DNA of 64,000 nt from Circinella umbellata (Eukaryota; Mucoromycota; Mucoromycetes; Mucorales; Lichtheimiaceae): assembly GCA_025093555.1 (NCBI GenBank), contig JAIWNF010000099.1:36124-100123 (forward strand), written 5' to 3'. Under the pieces are notes generated by a model. That model did no database searches. It had not been told where the DNA came from and saw only the letters and a list, made by a program, of their open reading frames with translations. Below, piece by piece: positions 47,293-58,700 of this stretch (its first letter is position 1; each line of letters opens with the position of its first letter). Position numbers and translations under genes: made by a program.

Positions 47293-48790
47293 ATTGTAAC
47301 AAGGTTTAAAATGGTTGTTTGATTTTTTTTTTCTTTTCTTTTGTTTTGTTTTTTTCGATCGGATTGTTTTGTGGGATTATATTAAAAAAAAAGTGTGGGG
47401 TAGTATATCTCTAGTTAATAATTAAGGATAAAAGTTTTTTTGGTATGTTAAGTAATCGTCTTGTATATAAAAGCTAAGGGTGTGTGTGTGTATGTTTGTG
47501 AAAAAAGGGGGGAAATGTATAAATGTTTAAAAAGGAATAAGTGAAAAAGAACTTTTATGTACAATTAAGGTGTGTGTGTGTATATAGGTCAATGGTTGTG
47601 TTAGGGCAAAAGAGATGCAAGAACAAAAAAAAAAAAAAGGAAGACTTGTAAAATAGAAAAAGAAGAAAGAAAAAAAGCTTTGAGGGGGGAGTTTATTCAA
47701 GATTGTTGTAATATTATAGGAACATGTTCGAATTTTTTTTTTCTTTAGAAAAAAAAATTATAGAAACAAAAAGAAAAGAAGAGAGCTTTACAAAAATGCT
47801 ACAAGCAAATACAAAAACACTCAGCGAACAATTTTTTGGACAAGTTTCTTTTTCCCCCCACCAAAAGCCCAAACCCAACGCCCACAAATTATATATAAAC
47901 TCCAACAACATATATAAATATATATAACACATCACCAATAATAAGCCACATAATTTTTTTTTTTTGACTTTTATATAAATGCAGAAACCTGGGGGGTTCT
48001 TTATTTAATTTCAGACAAATGGCTTAAAAAGGAAATGAATTGGGGAGGGGAAGGGGATATATCTATTAATCTATTAAGCTCATGTTCCCTTTGTATAAAA
48101 AAAGAACACTGTACCAATAAAAAGAGTATCTTATCTTCTTTCCTGTCAAACTAATATTAATATAGAATTCCTTACTATTAATATCGATTTTTCACATATA
48201 TGATAAGTTATCACAAACGATTCCCTATTATTTACAAGATACGGAAGGGACTAGAGTAAAGAGAAATAAAGCAAGTATTACTTTCTCCATAGCTTTATGC
48301 TTTAGTATACTCAAAATAAAATAAAATTTAAAAGATAAATTATGTGGAAATGGTTTTTATTTATGTTAATACAAAGCATAATAAAAGGTTTTGGGATTTC
48401 AATTTTGACTAGGTTTGTACGTTATGTATATAATAGACAATAGTATAATTAAATATATTTACGTACTGACTATTTATAATATATAATTCCAGTTTCATTA
48501 ACCTATAGCATTTATATTTTACTTTGGTTTATTTGGAATCAACAGTATAAGCCCATATATAAAAAAAATTGGTTGTTTTTTTAACAAAACTATTATTAGA
48601 CCAAAAGAAGAAACATATATGTAATGATAACATTGAATATTTTAAAAAAGGTAATTTGATGTTGGGAAAGAACAAATCATGTTTTTTTTTTCCTTTCAAT
48701 CAATATGTTCAAAGCAATAAAAAAGTTAGTTATGTACTGAATTGAAGACATGCAATAAAATGCACATCACGTTTTTATTTTTATTTTATG
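47293..48790. other. Upstream region of the 370-aa gene up to the MULE
   Basis: It starts with T-rich and TG-rich sequence (leader side of the minus-strand gene), then AT-rich DNA. No gene seen. The ORFs at 47714-47938 on both strands are low complexity. Confidence 0.4.
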
Positions 48791-48801
48791 CAAAAGTGGG
48801 G
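48791..48801. repeat. MULE target-site duplication, left copy
   Basis: CAAAAGTGGGG directly before the left TIR; its identical partner is at 53251-53261. Confidence 0.88.
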
Positions 48802-48982
48802 GGTGCGATTTTTTTCAGGTGAAATTGAGGATTCATGCTTTTCAATCACCGCTTAATTTGAAAAGAATAAACAGTCCGCACAGAGGAAAAACAGTCATTC
48901 TTTTGCAGTGACAATATATCTAAAAATAATAGGATATCTACTTTGTTCATCATAGCATTTGTTCTTTTTAATACACAACAGA

Positions 48983-51900
48983 ATGTCTTTTCCACAATTT
49001 CCAAACGGTGATCAAGTCTATACTATTCCCCTTCATTACAAAGAAGGCGAGAATAACGAACGTAATCAGCTCGTATATGATTTATTTGTTGGGTGGCAGC
49101 TTCATCAAGTCAGCGATGACAAAGGAAAGCATGGGGTTCATACCTTTTACAGAAGATGTTTGGGTGCTGTCATCTGTACCAATTGCAATACTTTGTTCAG
49201 ACCAAAATCATCGAACAAACGTATTAATGAACAAGTTACGAAGCATTGTACTAGCTGTATGATTACTTCTACTTTAAAACATGTACCTTGTGACTGTAGA
49301 ATAACGTTTTACATTGGAAAATTGAAAGGTAATGTCTATATAAAATTCTGGGTACTGAAATTAGAATGGAGTATCATTGGGATATACATACTTTGGAGTG
49401 ATGTATATAGCTTAGATATGTTAATGCTTAGTTGAATGGAGCAAGAGAATAGTTTTGCCTGAAAGCAAGCACGTTTGCTAACCCTATTACTGATCATTAC
49501 AGATGGTGTAATGGTAGGTGAGATGAAACACCGGGGTACACATACTCATGGTGAATTTATTCCGTTACATTTCACCATGGAAACGTTGGACAAAGTAGAG
49601 GAACGTGTGTTGGAATTTCCAGGCGAGAAGTCGTATGCATTAAAGATTGGTACTAGTGCTATCCGTGTGCAGAAGCCTTCCAGACCAATTAGCAACATCG
49701 ACAAGAATCTTCGTAATATTGGTACTATCAAGAGACTTCGACGCAATTACCTTATGAAAAACGATCAATTGACATCGACACAGGCATCATTTGAGACAAT
49801 TCATTCAGAATTTAAGGAGTTGCAAAAAGAGTTTCCTGGCTATATAAAGGCATCGAATATCGTCCCTAGCCCAATGTGCATTACATTTGGTGCTCCTGGT
49901 ATTATGTATCATGCTGATTTCAAAACAAATCCTATGTTGACTGATGTCACATACAGCTGCTTCACGAAAGATTATTATTTATGTACTACTAACATTTATT
50001 TTGAAGCGTTAGACAAGTTTGCTGTTGTATTTCAAGGAGTGCTTGATGGACTTTCTAAGGATGACTTCAAGGCGTACTTCTTGTCTTTTTTCACGTCGTT
50101 TGATTTTCTGTTTGGATCTTCCGATGTTGATATTGACATGAATTTCTCTGGACTGGTATGTTTTATTTTTCACGGTTGGTACATTTAGATGTTGTGTTGG
50201 TGCATGAATGATAGAGAGGCAGTGTTTATATTATGGAAAACTTGTCATATATGCATATATTATATAAGAATTAGAATAGTAGCATATCATGTAAAGCAGT
50301 CGCTATTTTACAGATGTAGATAGATAGAAAAGACTAGATATGTCGAAGATATATAGTTATAGTTTGACAAATTTATCTTTACAATAAATAAAATGACAAC
50401 TTGTTTATAAATTGGATACTGTTTAATTGGATGTGATATTTTTTTAACTATATACTGTTGTGAGAGACTAAATTGTGAACAATTTATCTTAGGTTATGGA
50501 TTATTCTCAAGCACAACGCCAAGGTTTTATCATGGCATTTGAAGACAAATTCCCTCATAGTAACATTGCTCCGCAAACTTTGTTAAAAGGATGTTATTAT
50601 CATTGGAAACAAAGCATCCAGCGAATTATCAGCAACCATGCCATTGTACCACCAGGTTGTGATGTTGATTTCATCGACTATACCGATCAAATGTACAATG
50701 CTGCAGGAGAAAAATCATACAACTGGGCTGTTCAACAGATCCACAAAGATTATCCTAACGCAAAAAAATGGCTTGATTGGTGGACCCGCGATGAAATTGC
50801 CGGTATGATATTTAAATCGAAGGGATGGCTCAAGGATGAGCTACAAAACCATCCTTGCCGGACATCGAATGGAGTAGAAGCACTCCATAGAGACCTCTAC
50901 CGTATCGTTGAAAAAAAGAAACCGCTCATAGAAACATTACACCAGATTTTTTCTTATTTGCGTTCCTCAGAATTGGATTTGGAGTTTGTTGACGCTGGTG
51001 GTAGAGTTGATTACAACCGAAAGAAAACAGGGTATATAGTTATTTAGCAGTGTTCAAGTGCCAATATATATTATATACATGTCAGCCATTTATTTTTATA
51101 TTATTATAATAGAAAGCAACGTCAGGTGAAGAGGTTCTTCAATGATGGCCGTGCTCCCGACACGACAAAAACTTTACTGGATCACGGTAATGTATATTAT
51201 CTATTATAGTATATGAATACTCACACAGTTATATGTGCATAATTGTATAAGATCAAATGGTTTGTGCGCTAATAATTAAATTGATCTAATTAATACAGGC
51301 TTTAAGAGTAATGGTGGAAGAAAAAAGAAGATGGACAATGAAGGAGAAGAAAATAATAAAAGTAAAAGTAAAGATACACAGAAGATGAAGATAGAAGACG
51401 AGAACGAAAAGAAGAAAGAAGATGCGAAATCAAAGAAAGTAGAAGAGAGGAAAGCAAAGAAGGTAGAAGAGAGGAAAGCAAAGAAGGTAGAAGAGGAGAA
51501 AGCAAAGACGAACGCAGCAGAAGAACGGAAAAGACGTGCAGAAAAACATGCGGAACGTATTAAAGAAAACAAGAAGAGGACCAAACAAGAGTCGAAGAAG
51601 AGAAAGTTGAATGATAGCAGTAATTTTGCTAGGTGAGAAAAGGATGGTGAATGATAGGATACATGTAGTTTACAATGATGCTAACTATTCTAAATTATAA
51701 CCATTAGGGAAATGGATAACGCTCAGATGTTTAGACGTTTAGGCCTTGATGTTATTTCTTCAGATATCCTTATTGGTTGTCAATTGAATGCCGAAGATGT
51801 GTTAGGACTCTCCAATCCTAAAGGAGATGGCCATTGTGGTTGGAGAGCTAGTGCTGTTCTTCTTTACGGCAGCGAAGACCAGTATGAAATTGTGAAGATG

Positions 51901-52377
51901 ATAATGAAACATACTCTTTTGAACCACAAGGAACATTATGAACGTATGTTTAGAAAAGATGGATATGAAAATAGACTGGCGATTCTTTCGCATACAGGTC
52001 GAAGTGCAAGTCCAAGGCTTTGGTTTGATGCGTTGGACTGTCCTAGGATACTTGCAGAAGCATATAACCGACCTGTCGTTCTATATATGGTTTCATATGA
52101 TCCCAATATAAAAGATAAATCGTTTAATGGGGTAACATTCTTGCCTCTCTTTTCTGAGTGTCCACACAGTGATAGCAATGATAAAGACATGGGCACTTCT
52201 GCTCCAATAGTTTTATTTTTGAATGGCAATCATTTCCAATCGATTGTGATCAAAGACGAAGCTATAAATCGAGTTATTTGGCCCGATATTTTTCCTGGAC
52301 ATGAGAATTTCGTTACAAAGCATGGCCTTACTACATCATGGTTAGATTTCTATCGGCCTAGATGTTTGAAATTTTAA
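48983..52377 (+). CDS. MULE transposase fused to an OTU cysteine protease, six exons
   Basis: Exons 48983-49328, 49503-50155, 50493-51031, 51113-51186, 51299-51632 and 51708-52377 join in phase to about 871 residues. Residues about 50-130: a WRKY/GCM1-like zinc finger (YRRCLGAVICTNC, HCTSC, LKHVPCDC, HRGTHTH), likely for DNA binding. Residues about 255-470: MULE DDE domain with Asp in LTDVTYS (about 263), Asp in VMDYSQAQRQGF (about 336), the C-x-x-H of GCYYHWKQ (about 367-370) and Glu in RTSNGVEALHRDLY (about 462). Residues about 545-645: Lys/Glu-rich region with repeated KVEERKAK. Residues about 655-855: OTU-type protease with GDGHCGWRA (Cys about 692) and NGNHFQSIV (His about 824), which in known OTU enzymes cleave ubiquitin-like chains. 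The MULE part should cut and join the element ends; the role of the protease is unknown. Confidence 0.88.
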
Positions 52378-52724
52378 ATTCCTGCGAAACTTTTTATATA
52401 TTTTTCTAGACATTATCCCTCTTATTTTATTATCTACTTAGACTTATATTTATCCTTTTTTATATAGACATACATTTATTCTTTTCTTATAAACACACAA
52501 TCTCTCTTTTTTATAACATAGATTAACGAAGGCCAAGAAAGTGCCAATGAAACAGATAAGTATATTGGTTTATATATTTATGTTTATTCCAAATGTGGAG
52601 AGATACGTCCCTGTGTGTTATTATGTGTCTATCACATCATATAACTAGAAATACCAATAAAAAGGCTATGTTATCGTTGAGTATTTATTAATCGCGATAT
52701 TATTATGCTTAGTGAGCAGTAAAA

Positions 52725-53040
52725 AAAACGACTAAATGCTTTTTTATGCAAAAAATCCCAAAATAAAAAAAAATATATAAAAAAACGACTAAGTGCTTTT
52801 TATGCAAAAAACACACAATAAAAAAAAATATAAAAAAACGACTAAGTGCTTTTTATGCAAAAAACACACAATAAAAAAAAAATATAAAAAAACGACTAAG
52901 TGCTTTTTATGCAAAAAACACACAATAAAAAAAAAATATAAAAAAACGACTAAGTGCTTTTTTATGCAAAAAACACACAATAAAAAAATATATAAAAAAA
53001 CGACTAAGTGCTTTTTTATGCAAAAAATCCCAAAATAACA
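52725..53040 (+). repeat. Subterminal repeat array of the MULE, six units
   Basis: Six copies of a 53-58 bp unit start ACGACTAAGTGCTTTTTATG and continue CAAAAAACACACAATAAAA. The first and last units carry ATCCCAAAATA instead of ACACACAATA. ORFs through the array on both strands are repetitive by-products. The array lies about 210 bases inside the right TIR, and a diverged version sits by the detached end at 24900. Confidence 0.92.
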
Positions 53041-53126
53041 GATCACATAAAAAAACCACATAAAAAAACCACATAAAAAAAATCACATAAAAAAAAAAAT
53101 CACATAAAAAAAAATCACATAAAAAA
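53041..53126 (+). repeat. CACATAAAAA-type short repeats near the MULE right end
   Basis: About seven tandem CACATAAAAAA-like units with variable A-run length, located between the six-unit array and the terminal repeat. Confidence 0.85.
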
Positions 53127-53250
53127 ATCATTTTTATAATACAAATATACAAGCGGAGATTGCGTTTAAAATGTTTTGTGGCAAATCACATAAAAAATAT
53201 GTGGCTAGGCACATAAAAAATCCAAATTTCACCTGAAAAAACACGGCACC

Positions 53251-53261
53251 CAAAAGTGGGG
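53251..53261. repeat. MULE target-site duplication, right copy
   Basis: CAAAAGTGGGG directly after the right TIR, identical to 48791-48801. Confidence 0.88.
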
Positions 53262-54550
53262 TAGTATACCTATATAGCTTGGTTTCAATAAAAAAAAAGA
53301 TGCACTTATATTTAGTTTTTGGTTATCAGATGTTATAATATTACTGTTACAAAAGAGCAATGAATTTAAATTGGGAAGTGAACAAATAAGTCGCGATGTA
53401 CGTATTTTTATATGCGTGAGCATATTGCTTGCTTCTGCTGGTACTTCTTCTGTTGTGTGATGCAAAAGAAGGAAATGTTGACTTGTCAGTGCATATTGCA
53501 TAGAATATATAGTTAGCAACTAGCAAGAGCACTTTTTATTATACTTGTTTACTCAGCTCATACATTTACACTCATGATACATCATCATTAGCATCATCAG
53601 CAACAACAACAAAAATTTTTGGTTCTCTCGCATACCAATAAATAAAAATAGCAACCAAGAATAATAATGAATATAATATTGCATAATCACGAAAACAAAG
53701 ATACGTAATTTATGTGGAAAAAGCTATTGACAAAGTTATTACATTTGAAAATCAAAATAATTCACTCACAATAATAACTAAAATACGACCCTTTTCCTTT
53801 TTCGTTTTTATTGCGTATCATATTCTTCTATGTAATAAATGAAAAGAGGGGGTAACAAATAAAATGGAAGGTCAATATCTATTGTTCATTTTCTTAGCAT
53901 TACATCATTATCATGTAATGCTAATTATATAATAACTTTATTGAACAAATGAAAATTAAACTTGAACGCATGATTTTATATCCTATCATACTTCAAAAAA
54001 AAAATTCTTAAGAAAATAGCTTATTATTTAAATAAAATTTAAAAAGGAAATAAATTGATATTCTTTATTTTTTGGGTGGCATGATGGGTTAGAGGGGGGG
54101 GTGAACAATGATATGTAATGTCTGTAATGTGTACACTTTTGTTTCAAAATGGTAGACCATTTTTTTTAAAAAAAAGAAAAAGAACCTAGAATAAGGTTTT
54201 ATGAAAGGCTCGGGAGAGAGAGAGAGAAAAAAAGTAATGTAAAAAAATGATATTCTTGGTCTTCATGGGTTTGTCGTTGGTAATATAAAGAATAAGGAAA
54301 AAAAATACTATGTACAGAATGAAAAGAAGAGTAAATATATATATAATTCGAAAAGAAATAGAAATAAGAATCCACAAGAGCGAATATAGTTACAAGATGA
54401 GAAGAAAGAAAATAAATAAAGAAAAGGGGAGTGGAATATATCAATAAGGATAAAAAGTATACGACCGATTACATATATATATATATATATATATATATGT
54501 GATAGTGCAAAAAAGGGCTCATTTGTTTTAGTAACATATCATATATTTAT
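53262..54550. other. Spacer between the MULE and the C2H2 gene
   Basis: No gene seen. Minus-strand ORFs at 53229-53532 are short and overlap the element end. An AT dinucleotide run is at 54473-54498, just beyond the 3' end of the zinc-finger gene. Confidence 0.4.
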
Positions 54551-55774
54551 TTAAAAGAGCAAAGTAGTAGCAAGAGGATAATACGTAGATGGTGATGATG
54601 ATGGTGGTGGAGCTGAAGTGAAAAACGGTTGGTTTATGGTTGTGTAATATGAAGTAGACGACGATGTTGATGCCATGTTATTTGTTGTAGCAGCTCGAGC
54701 GGCAGCGGCTGCTGCGGCAGCAATAGCCGCCACAATAGATCCACAACCATTCTCTACTTTGAGATGTCGATTCAATGCATCCATACGAGCAAAAGGCTTA
54801 CTACAGTTGGAGCAGACATAGGGCTTAATATTCCAATGTAATTTTTCATGTCGATTTCTATCATGTTGACGTGCAAATCGGCGACCACAATGTTGACATG
54901 CAAAAGGACGTTCAGATGTATGTGTGCGCATATGGGACGTGAGGTTGTAAGGTCGTGTAAATGATTTACCACATCCTGGATGTTGACAATTATACATAGT
55001 ATCGTTGTTGTTATATTGATTATTGCTCTTATTGCTATGGTGATGTTGTAATTGGGAACTTGGAATGGTCCGTTTACGTTGTTGTTGCTGTTTCTTGGTA
55101 ACCTTGTTGCTATGGTTTATTTTTGCCGGTATGGTGTTTTTGATATTGGGTTGGTTTTGTTGTTCTTGTCGTAGAGATAATGAGGGCATTCCTAATACTT
55201 CATGCTGCTGTTGGTAATGTTGTTGCTGTGGTATTGATGACTGTTCTTGTTGTTGGGGAATATAACATGGTTGTACTGGAATCTGATAGAAAGAAGATGT
55301 TGATGTTGTAACAGTTGATGTAGGTGACGATGTCGCATTATCAAAAGTAAAAGAAATATCATCAACGGGGGATACAATAGTAGATGGTGTTGTTACAATA
55401 GTCATAGTGTCATTTGAGATTGTTGTAGTAGTGTTAGTAGTAGGCATATACATGGTAGTGGTATCTTCGGTTGGAAAGCAAAAATTGTTGTTATTTTCAT
55501 TGGGCATAAATGTAAGATCAAGTGTAGGAGATGCCGAATATGTAGGACTTGGGTAATAGCATTGTTGCATAAAAGTGGCATTGTCATCCACAGGAGAAGT
55601 CGCCGGTGGTGTCGGTGTTGGAAAATATTCAATTGCCTGATCAGGCAATATGAATGACTGTTGCTGTTGTTGTGTATACACGTTATGGCCATTACTATCC
55701 TCACCCATTGGTGTCGTTATGATAGGTGTAGGAATAATTGAATAAGATGATTGTTCAAAATAATGAGAGTCCAT
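54551..55774 (-). CDS. C2H2 zinc-finger transcription factor, Crz1-like fingers
   Basis: A single exon of 407 codons from the ATG at 55774 ([10 protein letters not shown]); a further in-frame ATG at 55801 would add nine residues. The long N-terminal part is Gln/Thr/Ser/Pro-rich, as in activation regions. Three fingers occupy about residues 260-343: [40 protein letters not shown] and [20 protein letters not shown]. The FTRPYNL..H, FARQHDR.RHE and FAR.DAL.RH signatures are those of fungal Crz1/CrzA-type factors, which act downstream of calcineurin in calcium and stress responses. No clear PxIxIT calcineurin-docking motif was found, so orthology to Crz1 is uncertain. A poly-Ala stretch follows the fingers. 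Confidence 0.9.
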   Translation of the reverse strand: MDSHYFEQSSYSIIPTPIITTPMGEDSNGHNVYTQQQQQSFILPDQAIEYFPTPTPPATSPVDDNATFMQQCYYPSPTYSASPTLDLTFMPNENNNNFCFPTEDTTTMYMPTTNTTTTISNDTMTIVTTPSTIVSPVDDISFTFDNATSSPTSTVTTSTSSFYQIPVQPCYIPQQQEQSSIPQQQHYQQQHEVLGMPSLSLRQEQQNQPNIKNTIPAKINHSNKVTKKQQQQRKRTIPSSQLQHHHSNKSNNQYNNNDTMYNCQHPGCGKSFTRPYNLTSHMRTHTSERPFACQHCGRRFARQHDRNRHEKLHWNIKPYVCSNCSKPFARMDALNRHLKVENGCGSIVAAIAAAAAAAARAATTNNMASTSSSTSYYTTINQPFFTSAPPPSSSPSTYYPLATTLLF

Positions 55775-58700
55775 TTTAATAATAATAAAAGAGTAAAACA
55801 ATTTTTTGTATCAAAAAAGTATATAAAAAGGAGAAGAAAGAAAAAAAAAACGACGCGTTTTTTTTTGTATAAAAAAAAGTATGATCGACACACACAAGAA
55901 GTTAAAAAAAAAGCGAAATTTTTGTTTGAAAATATTTAGCCTCCTTTTATATAATTTTTTTTTTTTTTTGTTGATGCATAGAAATAAATTTATTTTTAGG
56001 CGTGTTATTTTGTGATATAAGAATTTTACGTAGTTATTGCATTTTTGCTTTCCATGTGACACAGTTTGAAAATAAAAGTGTGTGCCTCCACATTCTCTTT
56101 TTGGAGACTTCCCTCTACTTGCTCCCCCTTTTTTTTTATCCAACTAGTACCTCCTACTATTTCTTCCTCCCCCCAACCACCTCCTTCCCCTTTTTTTCTT
56201 GGTTTCCTATTTTACATAAACCCGATGAATTACATTAGTCTCCGTTTGACTTGAAAGAGAAATCGTTACAGCATAAAATATAAACATTTCCTCACATAGT
56301 AGAAATATTGATGTGATACTAATGACGATAACATAATAAAAAGAATGATTGATTACAGCCGTAAAAAAAAAAGAAATGTTTATCGTCTTATTTCTTTTAC
56401 GCCACTTCTAATTTAATTACCTATTCATTTTCGCTCTCTCTATTATCATAATTATTATTGTCATTCATATTTATTTACCAAGTTCTTTTCCTGTAGACAA
56501 CGGCTTGTCTACTTTTATTAATTATTGCCCAAAAGAAATATGTAAAGTTTCTAAAATTATTATTATTATTACTATTATCATTAATTTATAATATAAAAGC
56601 ATGTTAATATAGAACGGATCAAATCGAGATTTATTTTCTGAGGCGGCTTATTATCACTGTAACAAGATAACAATAGATGAGCCTCCTTGATGTTTAAAAA
56701 AACTTGTAATGTTTATTATTATTACTATTTTGCTATACATTCCATGTGGCTGGGAGATAATGAGATGAAAAAGAAGAAACATTATCGTTGTTACTTTAAT
56801 AAAATATTTTTTAATAGAGCTACGTATTCACCAAAAAAAGTCAATAAAAAAAAAGCAAAGGTTTAAATTTGAGTAAAACGTAAACTGTAATAGTTCGGCC
56901 AAGAAGTGATATGTCAAAAGATGATGTTCAAAATGCACTGACCTAAAAAATTAAGTGTTTCTTTTATTATCGTATAGTATCTCTTTTCTCGATTGACTTA
57001 TATTTGCTTATTTTCCTACTCCTGTCTTTCCATCTCCCCCCATTTACTTTCCCCCGTTCACTTGATCCTCGTTCTTGGATTTTTCAACCCCCTTTTTTTT
57101 TCTCCCTCTTCCATATCCTTCCCCCCCCCAAAAAAAAAAAAGAAAGTTTGTTTTCCTTACCTTAAAAATAATATCCAAAAATACATTTTATTTTTAATTT
57201 TATGTCGATCTTATTGCTTTTTTTATCTTTAAATAAAGTATATATACCTATTCGGGTTGGTATTATTAGCTTTTATGTGTTAACTCTTTCCGATATATAA
57301 ACTCTATTTTATTGTTTACATTTGTACTTGTTTTCAAAATCTTGGCTCTCGTCATTAAATAATGTTTAGCTTTTTTTTTTTTTTTTGGAATAAATGGTTT
57401 TTATACATATTTTACGTAAGATACGTACAAAGTATGATTATCATTTATGCATCTCTTCTTTACTTTACTTTATAAGGAGTATACCGATGTTTACTTACTA
57501 AAGGAGTAATTATCAAATACGTAATCCATATAAAAAAATAGTTAGAAAGAAATCTCTTCTTTTAATATTTATATTATATATTTTTTTTTGTGTATAACAT
57601 TAATCAAGAGAGAAGAATATCTATAATACTTATTACTAAGCGTGATTGCCACATCCAACTCTTTTTGAACTTTATCGCGATTACGTAAAGAAGATGTACA
57701 ATATAAATGTAAATAGCAACACAAAAAAAAAAGTGAGATTGCATCAATAATGGTTGTGGTTTATGGTAACCACGTTCATAACCTTTTTTTTAAAGTTAAG
57801 AAATATATGTATATACGTATACAAATAAATAAATAAACAAGTTGCACGTATAAATAAACGGCATCATCTTGCATTTCTCTGTTTTTTTGAGCAGTAAATA
57901 ATCTATTTTATACACGTTAAATGTGCTATATTATGTATTTAATGACAACAAAAATTATGCAACTTGTATTAAAATAAATTAATTACATGAAACTACTTTT
58001 TTTTTACCTTCATTATCATCATTATATATCAGCATTCTTGAACTTTTACTTCATAAATTTTAATAGTGTATTTTATTTTTTAAACTGTCATTGAGAGCTA
58101 ATATTTACAGATATTCATAATTTCTAATTCTCTCTCTTTCTCTCTCTATAGCCCCTCCCTTTTTGCTTTTACTTTTAACTCTCCCCTCCCTGTATCAAAT
58201 AAAACTTAAGATTTTACATAAAAAAGAAAGCCATCTTCTCCTTCTTCCAATTTTTTTTTTGAAAATATAGTAATAGCATGTAAAAAATGAATTGTCTTTA
58301 CATTTTATTCAAAGATTTAGAAAAAGAGATAATAATAATAATAATAAATTTATTGCCAAGAAAAAACATACATAAAGTAACATGTAATTGTGTAGTATCC
58401 ATACATGACGACATCAAACGAGGGAAATTGTATATTTGGGGGAAGGGAAGAGAAAGTGGGGGGGGAGGGTTGGAAAGAAATAAGTCGGAAGAAAAGGAAA
58501 AAAGAATAATAATAAAATGATCTAGAACTAATTTTTGTACATTTTTGATAACAGTTTGAAAGCCTTTCTTTTAAAAACAAATTCTTGGGGTTAACTCCTC
58601 ATCATATTTACATAGTCGCATATAATATCAACCCCCCTCTCCTTTTTTTTTCTCTTTTAATGACTGTGAGTAAAATAGCTATTGTGTTGTATTATTCACC

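Larger units (their letters stand above)
48802..53250 (+). mobile_element. Mutator-like element (MULE), apparently intact
   Basis: Left end GGTGCGATTTTTTTCAGGTG (48802) and the reverse complement of the right end, GGTGCCGTGTTTTTTCAGGT (ending at 53250), form an imperfect TIR of about 26 bp. CAAAAGTGGGG is present directly outside both ends (48791-48801 and 53251-53261); this 11-bp duplication is in the 8-11 bp range known for MULEs. The 4449-bp body contains one six-exon gene without stops and, to its right, an array of six repeats plus a CACATAAAAA-rich tail. A related detached end at 24719 shows that the family has other copies. Intact ends, duplication and ORF suggest recent activity. Confidence 0.93.

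Noticed and set aside
52725..53126. Regular direct repeats resembling a CRISPR array or a Cys-rich repeat protein
   Set aside because: Units are contiguous AT-rich tandem copies without unique spacers, inside a eukaryotic transposon end. The ORFs through them are by-products open on both strands.
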